Under the pieces are notes generated by a model that saw only the letters and a list, made by a program, of their open reading frames with translations, was not told the origin of the DNA and searched no databases. From NCBI GenBank assembly GCA_963921795.1, contig OY997640.1, positions 6,087,996-6,151,995 of the forward strand: a stretch of 64,000 nt of DNA, written 5' to 3'. Each line of letters starts with the position of its first letter. Within the stretch, counting starts at the first letter, position 1. Position numbers and translations under genes: made by a program. The stretch is from Nannobrachium achirus (taxonomy: Eukaryota; Chordata; Actinopteri; Myctophiformes; Myctophidae). Below are positions 57,803 to 64,000 of the stretch, piece after piece.

Positions 57803-58893
57803 TCGTCACTGTCTGGCCAAAACCTCTTAACTCAATTTTTGAGGTTTTAGTTTTTTTGGCATAAATCAGGGCTATTGAACACCCTTAACATCTGAGTGTT
57901 GGTTAAAATAATATTGAATCAATGTAAAGTAGTAAAAAGTGCTTGGGACAAAACCTCCTAACTCCACACCTTCTGCCAAACCAGCCAACTCCACCCGATT
58001 GAGCCTCTCTTTTTTTCATAAATATGTGCTATTGAACACTTACTTACTGTATTTTGATTGTGTTAAGTACCAGCTCTTATGCCTTAACTTAAAGGCCTGT
58101 CCATACTGTCTCCGACCACCGAACCTTTCTCCGGAGAGTTCCAACTTTCCGAAGTGCAGCTTTCCGAACTCTAATTCAGGGTAATGCTTTTCAGAAAATG
58201 CGAGTGACGTCATTTTGTAGTTGAACCGGACATTTCCGATGAAATGTTCGGTGGTCGGAGACAATATGGACAATCCTTTAAGTTAAGACTTAAGACCATC
58301 AAAATAGAGCCCTTTATGTCTGTGTGTTGGTTAAAATAATATTTAACCAATGAAAAGTAGTAAAAAGTCCCTTATAAAAAGTCCCTATAACTCTTAGATC
58401 AGCCAACACAGGGATGCTGACAGAACCCTCGCTAAAAGCCCCAGGGCAAAAATCCACTCGTCCGAGACAGTTTGCCCTCCTGGCCCCCAAGCTGTGGAAT
58501 AAACTCCCTTAGAACAACGGACTCACTTGCTACCTTTCGCCGTGGACTGAAGACTCACCTTTTCAGACTCCACCTAAACCCTTAGCACTACTGAAACACT
58601 CAATGACCATATATGAAGCTAGTTAGCATTTTTTTGTAGGTTTTTTAGAATCCTTTTCTTTACTGATCATATTGTTTTTTAGATTGATATTCATATGCAT
58701 TTGCTATATTGTTGTTGATATTCTGACATGTTATCTTGTTCATTATAGTGATGTATTATCTGCTTCTTTGTAAGTCGCTTTGGATTAAAAGCGTCTGCTA
58801 AAAGCCTAAACTGTAAACTGTAAACTCCACTTGAGCTCATTTTCCCGAAAATTAACATTTTGGAGTTAGGAGGTTTTGGCCCGACAGCAGAGA
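57803..58893. repeat. Diverged family A-like larger element
   Basis: ATATCGTCACTGTCTGGCCA and the inverted GTTTTGGCCCGACAGCAGAG form the ends; GGAGTTAGGAGGTTTTGGCC pairs with CAAAACCTCCTAACTCC-type sequence. It contains the LINE tail 58386-58830 and an inner inverted pair (CTGTCCATACTGTCTCCGAC facing GTCGGAGACAATATGGACA). Confidence 0.65.
58386..58830 (+). mobile_element. L2-type LINE 3' end
   Basis: GTTTGCCCTCCTGGCCCCCA, CGTGGACTGAAGACTCACCT and TGTAAGTCGCTTTGGATTAA followed by AAGCGTCTGCTAAAAGCC; homologous to 20170-20640 with different truncation. Confidence 0.8.
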
Positions 58894-59084
58894 TATATCA
58901 CAGTCAGACACATGGCCCTCTGGCACGTACCAGGCACTGTAGACTAAACATGGTGAGGCATCATTCCTCCTCACAGACAATCATTCAATGAGGTCATGTT
59001 CTGAAAAACAAGAGTGCAGTTTCTTTACAGTAAATTATATTTTGACATGTTGGCAGAGAGTAAGAGACACACATGACTATAGGG

Positions 59085-59150
59085 ATGGGACGATATGCGC
59101 TATTATCGTTTATCGTGATAAAAAAAATCGAACCTCTGTTCGAAGTGGAG

Positions 59151-59212
<62 letters not shown>

Positions 59213-59935
59213 TGCAGTTGATGCTCAGGGCAGGCTAGACTCAACAGCACCTCTCTGGTCACCCAGGATCATGTGTACCGATTTTTGTGACATTTGAAGA
59301 AGATATGTAGGAAAAGGAGCAAAAAGTGTGTTTTGGAGAAAATTCAAGATGGCGGAAAATCTATCCTGGCGCAAATGGGCGTGGCCTATATGGGGAGATG
59401 CGTCTTGACCCAAGGAATCCAGGGAAAAAATAATTTTAATTTTCCGATCTACGGTTCAAGAGTTACGGGGCAAAACGCAAAGTGGGCCGTTATAGCGCCA
59501 CCATGAGGCCGAGTGATGTAATTATTTTTCGATTCATTCTTAAAATCATTATGAATCTCCTCTCCGAGGTTTGAAACTGTAGCTCCTATGCTTTGCGAGA
59601 GAAAAATACTTGAATGTGATGTCTTGCATTGTCCCATTATAAGTCAATGGGGACAATTCAGCGTTGTTTTTTGCCGATTATGTCGCCATTGTAAGGCGGA
59701 TCGGAAAGAAAGTTACTAGCACACCATTCCCGGCCGAGCCGCACGTTTTGATGTATATATTGCGGGGGTGGCGTAAATGGTGCGGGACTAGTAGCGTGCC
59801 GAAGTTTAGGCTACATACAGACACGGACGGAGACCCACACACACGGCCACGTATAGGGAGCTTGTGTTCCACACAGCTCCAAAAACACTCACAATAATCG
59901 TATCGTGGAGATTTAATGTATCGTGATATCATCCT
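59085..59935. repeat. Family E halves separated by a TG array and an unclassified repeat
   Basis: GGGATGGGACGATATGCGCT at the left; TCGTATCGTGGAGATTTAAT and TATCGTGATATCATCC at the right. Between them, (TG)n at 59152-59210 and about 650 bp with short ORFs but no recognisable protein. Confidence 0.5.
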
Positions 59936-60569
59936 CTGTCAAGCCATCAACTGTGATGTCACATGTGATGTCACAGTGTAGTAGTCAGGGGAAGAACCGC
60001 GTCAGGTGTTATAGACAGATACGGTCAAGCTGTGACCGTTCGTATACTAAACTGCGACCTACGGTCGCAAAGAATCATCTACGCATTATATATTGCTGCT
60101 TCCGTTACTCGGTGTAGTCCCAGACTCTATATAGCATTCGGAGATTGAGGAATAGTTTTCTGGCTACGCGAGACTACACTAAACCCAACCCATACCAACC
60201 ATCTATAATCCCAGTACATTTTAATCATGTACTGTACCTAATCTAAACCAGGTTATTGGTTTCTTAGGATATTCTCCTGTTCGACTGAAGATGGTTCTTG
60301 GTTTACCTATGATCCGGCTAAATAATCTTTTCTAAGAGCGTCTGTAAATGTTCTTAACCATCTCTAACGTGATACAGTCATGCTTTAACAACCATTTTAT
60401 CATTATACTTGAAAAGTTGTCTCTGCTTGCTACAGGCTGTTCAGGGAGCTACTTAAAAATATATATAAATCTCTTTATTCACTGGGTGAAACTCCTTTTG
60501 AAGTCATGAGTCATGTAGTAAGTAATGTCAAGCGAACTCCAAAGACATACAGTAGCACTTCTTTACATG

Positions 60570-60850
60570 GGAGTGGGGAGAGAGAAGGGCGTTTAAGAGA
60601 GGGGGAGAGAGAGAGGGGGTTAAAGATACTTGGAAGGAAGGGAAAGAGGGGGAGACAGTGATAGAGAGGTGAGAACAGAGGAAGGAAGGGAGACAGAGAT
60701 AAAGAGGTCAGGTGAGCAACAGAGGGGGAGACAGATAGGATGGTACGGGAGAGAGGGAGAGAGATATTGCGAGGGGAGAGAGAGAGAGAGAGAGAGGGAG
60801 AGATATTGCGAGAGAAGGGAGAGAGAGCGAGAGGGAGAGACACGTTAGGG
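60570..60850. repeat. (GA)-rich purine tract
   Basis: Degenerate GAGAGA and GGGAGA repeats containing two copies of GAGAGATATTGCGAG. Predicted ORFs here are Ser/Leu or Arg/Glu simple-sequence translations. Confidence 0.85.
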
Positions 60851-61049
60851 CGGTAAGTGACGGAGGGGGAGACAGACATAGATGGATCTGGACTGCAGTT
60901 GGGTTGAGTGAACGGGTCGTGGAGTTTGACACGAGGCCTCTAGAACAGAACTGACTTTTTCTCCTGGCCGAGTTGCCCTTCGCTCATTAAATTTCTCATC
61001 CGCTGCTGTAATCTGTCCCAGATAGGGGCCCCGCTGTGGTACGAGTGCA

Positions 61050-61534
61050 CAGGGGCGTCACAAGGGGGGGAAAAGTGGGACTGGTTTACTAGGGCCCAAG
61101 GTGGAGCGGCCTTCGTTATTTTATACTTTAACTATTGAAAAATAGCAGATCTACAAGCTCACTGCTGCGAGCTTGTAGACCTGCTATTTTTGAAAAGTCG
61201 TGAAAATGTGTGCAAATCTTTGAATATAGGTCTGCTTCTGGGGGGGTCCCTGGAACTGGGAGTTGGAGCACCACTGACATAGAAACATAGGGTTTTCAAA
61301 AAACCTTAGAAGGATTTGAAATTATTCAAAGACTTGCACACATTTTCACAATTTCACAAAAATGGCAGATCTGCAAGCTTGTATATCTGCTATTGTTTCA
61401 ATAGTTAAAGCACAAAATAAAGCATAATAATGTGTTCCCAGTCTAAGTGGGTTAAACCCCCCTATGAAGAACATTCATGGGGGCCCGCAGTGAATCCTTG
61501 TACCCAGGGCCCAGAATTTGGTGTGACACCCCTG
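61050..61534. repeat. Complete family C element with perfect 8-bp target duplication
   Basis: CAGGGGCGTCACAAGG to GTGTGACACCCCTG between identical CGAGTGCA (61042-61049, 61535-61542). Hairpin 1 at 61134-61193 is shortened to CTCACTGCTGCGAG; hairpin 2 at about 61355-61402 is truncated. Confidence 0.93.
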
Positions 61535-61778
61535 CGAGTGCATGTCTCAGTGTGTGTGTGTGTGTGTGTGTGTGCTGCGCACGTGTGTTAGCATGCGTGA
61601 GTGAGGGGTGAACATGGCTAATCCACACACCCGCTGTGTATTGTTGGAGGGTGGGGGAGCTACGCATTAAGACACGCTTGTCGAACAGGATAAGGACAGA
61701 GATGGAGGGAACCGGGGGGGGGGGGGGAGCGGAGATAGGCAGGAACTTATGAACAACTGAGACTACTACACACAGTAG

Positions 61779-62370
61779 AGCAGGGGTTTCAACGTTTTCA
61801 GGCCAAGGACCCCTTAGTTGAGAGAGAGATGAAGCAGGGACCCCCACTACCTGTTCATAGATTCCATATAGTTTCATTGTTTGACAGCACAATCATCACT
61901 ATATTTTGGATTCATGTCAATTTCAGATATTTAACCACTTGAACCGTCAATACTTAAATTAACTTGACCTTTAACTCTGTACTTGGTCTGCTCTTTTTCC
62001 CCTCTACACCAAACCTCTTTGCCAAAAATAGCTTTGCCGGATGTACAAATGGATGTACAAATTCCCCATTGAGAACGTCAACCCTACTTGCACAACTCCC
62101 ATCCACAACTCTTGCCTGGTGTTTTAACTGTGGGCATGGGTTTGCTAATGTTAGAGACGGCCGGACACATAGGCCTCTACCAAACATCATCCTGTGAACT
62201 GAAGGCATCTGAATATACTGTAATGAGCTGCATATTACTAATTGCTATTTCCAACATTTCCAACAACGCCTCGTGCTGCGAGGCTTTGTGAGCTTGTACT
62301 GTAGATCGTCTATTTTTGGCGAAAGTTCTCGGAATATGGATATAGGGTTCAAGTGGTTCATATAAAAAAG
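61779..62370. repeat. Family H element, reverse orientation, decayed
   Basis: CAGGGGTTTCAACGTTTTCA, GGCCAAGGACCCCTTAGTTG and TAACCACTTGAACCGTCAAT mirror 8627-9092. An unrelated insertion lies at about 62035-62225; a PH relic sits at 62255-62322. Confidence 0.65.
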
Positions 62371-62689
62371 AGAAAATAATAGCTGGATTCTGGATAAACG
62401 AAAAAGAGAAGCCTGCCTCCTGTCTATGCGTCACTTACTGAAGAGAATGGACATTCTTCTTTGCAATGCGTTGCGATGCCGGACAGCGACGAAAGGTGAC
62501 TTTTGGGCAAGTATGCTGCTGTATCCGCTCATATTTCTCCTTTAAAAAGATAATAAAAAACGATTGACTTAAAAAGTTCAGCCTTGCACTCGCTCTCTGG
62601 TCAAACATACAGGTGCAAAGGTCATTTCCTGCTTGGTGAAATCGTCCCCTGCCAACAACCATCTATCTGGGTCATCAGTGATTAGCAAA

Positions 62690-63050
62690 GTCATTCTGGT
62701 ATCTCCCTTAGAGATAGGGTGAGAAGTTCAGTCACCCGAGAGAGACTTGGAGTAGAACCGCTGCTTCTACACTTGGAAAGGAGTCAGCTGGTTCGGGCAT
62801 CTAGTACAGATGCCCCCCGAGCACCTTCCTAGGAAGGTCCTCGACGCACGTCCCACGGGGAGGAGACCCCGTGGCAGACCAAAGACCAGATGGAAGGATT
62901 ATATCTCCACACTGGTTTAGGAACGCCTCGGTATACTCCCTGAGGGAGTGGAGGAAGTTGCTCGGGATAAGGAAATCTGTAAGTCTCAGTTGGAACTGTT
63001 ACCCCTGCGACCCGATTCCGGATAAGCGGTTGAAGATGGATGGATAGATT
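62690..63050 (+). mobile_element. Non-LTR retrotransposon 3' end with GATGGATG tail
   Basis: GCACCTTCCTAGGAAGGTCC, CGTCCCACGGGGAGGAGACC, GACCAGATGGAAGGATTATA and GGATAAGCGGTTGAAGATGG are the well-known order of a widespread teleost LINE 3' region. The ORF remnant contains stops. Confidence 0.85.
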
Positions 63051-63184
63051 CTCATTCCCTACAATCTCGTTCCCTACGACAAGGGTCTTCAACAGGGGGT
63101 CTGGGACACCTAGGGGGTCCTCAGAGTTAGTTACTACAGGGGGTCCTCCAAATCGTTGAGTGATAGAAACCTTTTTTCCTCCTT

Positions 63185-64000
63185 TTTATTGCGACCGTTA
63201 GGGAGCAGTTTAGTTGCGACCGTCAGGGAGCAGTTTACTATGAAAACCTCCACCGGCCGTCCGTCGGTCGGTCGGTCACACGTCACACGTCACACCTTTG
63301 CCCTGCTCATATCTCCGCATCAGTATATAGGGCTTGTTTGTTTATTGTATGACATCACGCCACATCATCAGCTGTGGACTCTGTGATGTCATCGTATCGC
63401 ATCAGTATATAGGGCTTGTTTGTTTATTGTATGACATCACGCCACATCATCAGCTGTGGACTCTGTGATGTCATCGTATCTCCATATATGGCCATCTCCG
63501 TATATGGAGATATAAGTCGTCCATGCCCAAGTATGGGCTGGTGAGGTCAGACTTTGTGTGATGCGTAGGTTATCTCCATATATGGAGATTCAACATTCCA
63601 GGCAATGCTCTCTTCCCTGGTGAGAATTGCCCCTTTATATAGGGCTTGTTTGTGTATTGTATGACATCACGCCACATCATCAGCTGTGGACTCTGTGATG
63701 TCATCGTATCTCCATATATGGCCATCTCCGTATATGGAGATATAAGTCGTCCATGCCCAAGTATGGGCTGGTGAGGTCAGACTTTGTGTGATGCGTAGGT
63801 TATCTCCATATATGGAGATTCAACATTCCAGGTGTAACTATGGCTACCCGTATGACGTGAGAGGTGGAGGTTGTGATATTTGTGGAGATAAGCGACCAAC
63901 GGTCGCTTATCTCCCGATTAGGGAGTCTTACTGGTATCAAAACCTCCACCGGCCGTCCGTCGGTCGGTCGGTCGGTCGGTCGGTCGGTCACACGTCACAC
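63185..64000. repeat. Complex tandem/segmental repeat with CGGTCGGTCGG and CCATATATGG words
   Basis: A unit starting TATATAGGGCTTGTTTGT recurs at about 63324, 63406 and 63637. The last two copies extend about 180 bp further (GAGATATAAGTCGTCCATGC and on). CAAAACCTCCACCGGCCGTC and GTCGGTCGGTCGG occur at both ends (63243 and 63939), suggesting a larger repeat cut by the window. Confidence 0.8.

Overview
This 64 kb window looks like a repeat-saturated stretch of a teleost fish genome. The grounds are an internally deleted Tc1-like element, tRNA-derived SINEs of fish type, 3' ends of L2-type LINEs, dozens of short hAT-like elements with 8-bp target duplications, and very long (CA)n/(TG)n and (CT)n arrays. 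The microsatellite load recalls gadiform fishes, but that is only an impression. There is no bacterial operon, rRNA, functional tRNA or CRISPR array.

Gene content. One gene is supported, on the minus strand, with seven internal coding exons in this order: 48892-48602, 47231-46969, 46212-45911, 45049-44634, 35512-35063, 23671-23437, 9370-9137. Every junction has AG/GT splice sites and the phases agree at all six joins (0, 2, 1, 0, 0, 1). The result is one open frame of about 730 codons, with first and last exons outside the window. The product is a disordered Ser/Pro/Lys-rich protein with an Asp run. A KNVKAKVxSR-type motif makes the MTUS1/MTUS2 family (microtubule-associated tumour suppressor) the best guess, moderately supported.

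Layout. 1-9.1 kb: repeats downstream of exon 9137-9370. 9.4-23.4 kb: a 14 kb intron of hAT-like elements, foldbacks, LINE and SINE tails. 23.7-35.1 kb: an 11 kb intron with the same mix, plus a 2 kb TA-flanked element and the Tc1 remnant. 35.5-44.6 kb: an intron filled by a near-perfect tandem triplication of a 2,685-bp unit that includes the 3' 341 bp of exon 44634-45049. 45-49 kb: four closely spaced exons. 49-64 kb: upstream intron or flanking DNA, all repeats.

Two observations stand out. First, the introns 47232-48601 and 46213-46968 each consist of a single transposable element plus target-site-duplication bases: the element boundaries and splice sites coincide, so these introns appear to have been created by transposon insertion into a coding exon ('introners'). 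Second, about 50 copies or remnants of one palindromic hairpin (core ATAGCnGATCTACAAGC, here called PH) occur in 64 kb. They lie inside at least seven repeat families with unrelated termini, and copy- or family-specific changes are mirrored on both arms.

Names used below. Family A: termini ATATCGTCnnTGTCGGG. Family B: hAT-like, CAGTGGTG. Family C: CAGGGGCGTCACA. Family D: TAGGGCTGTCAC. Family E: GGGGTGGGCGATAT or TAGGGATGGGA. Family F: CAGTGGTTCTCAACC. Family G: CAGTGTTTCTCAAAC. Family H: CAGGGGTCTTCAAC. These are labels for this window, not database names.
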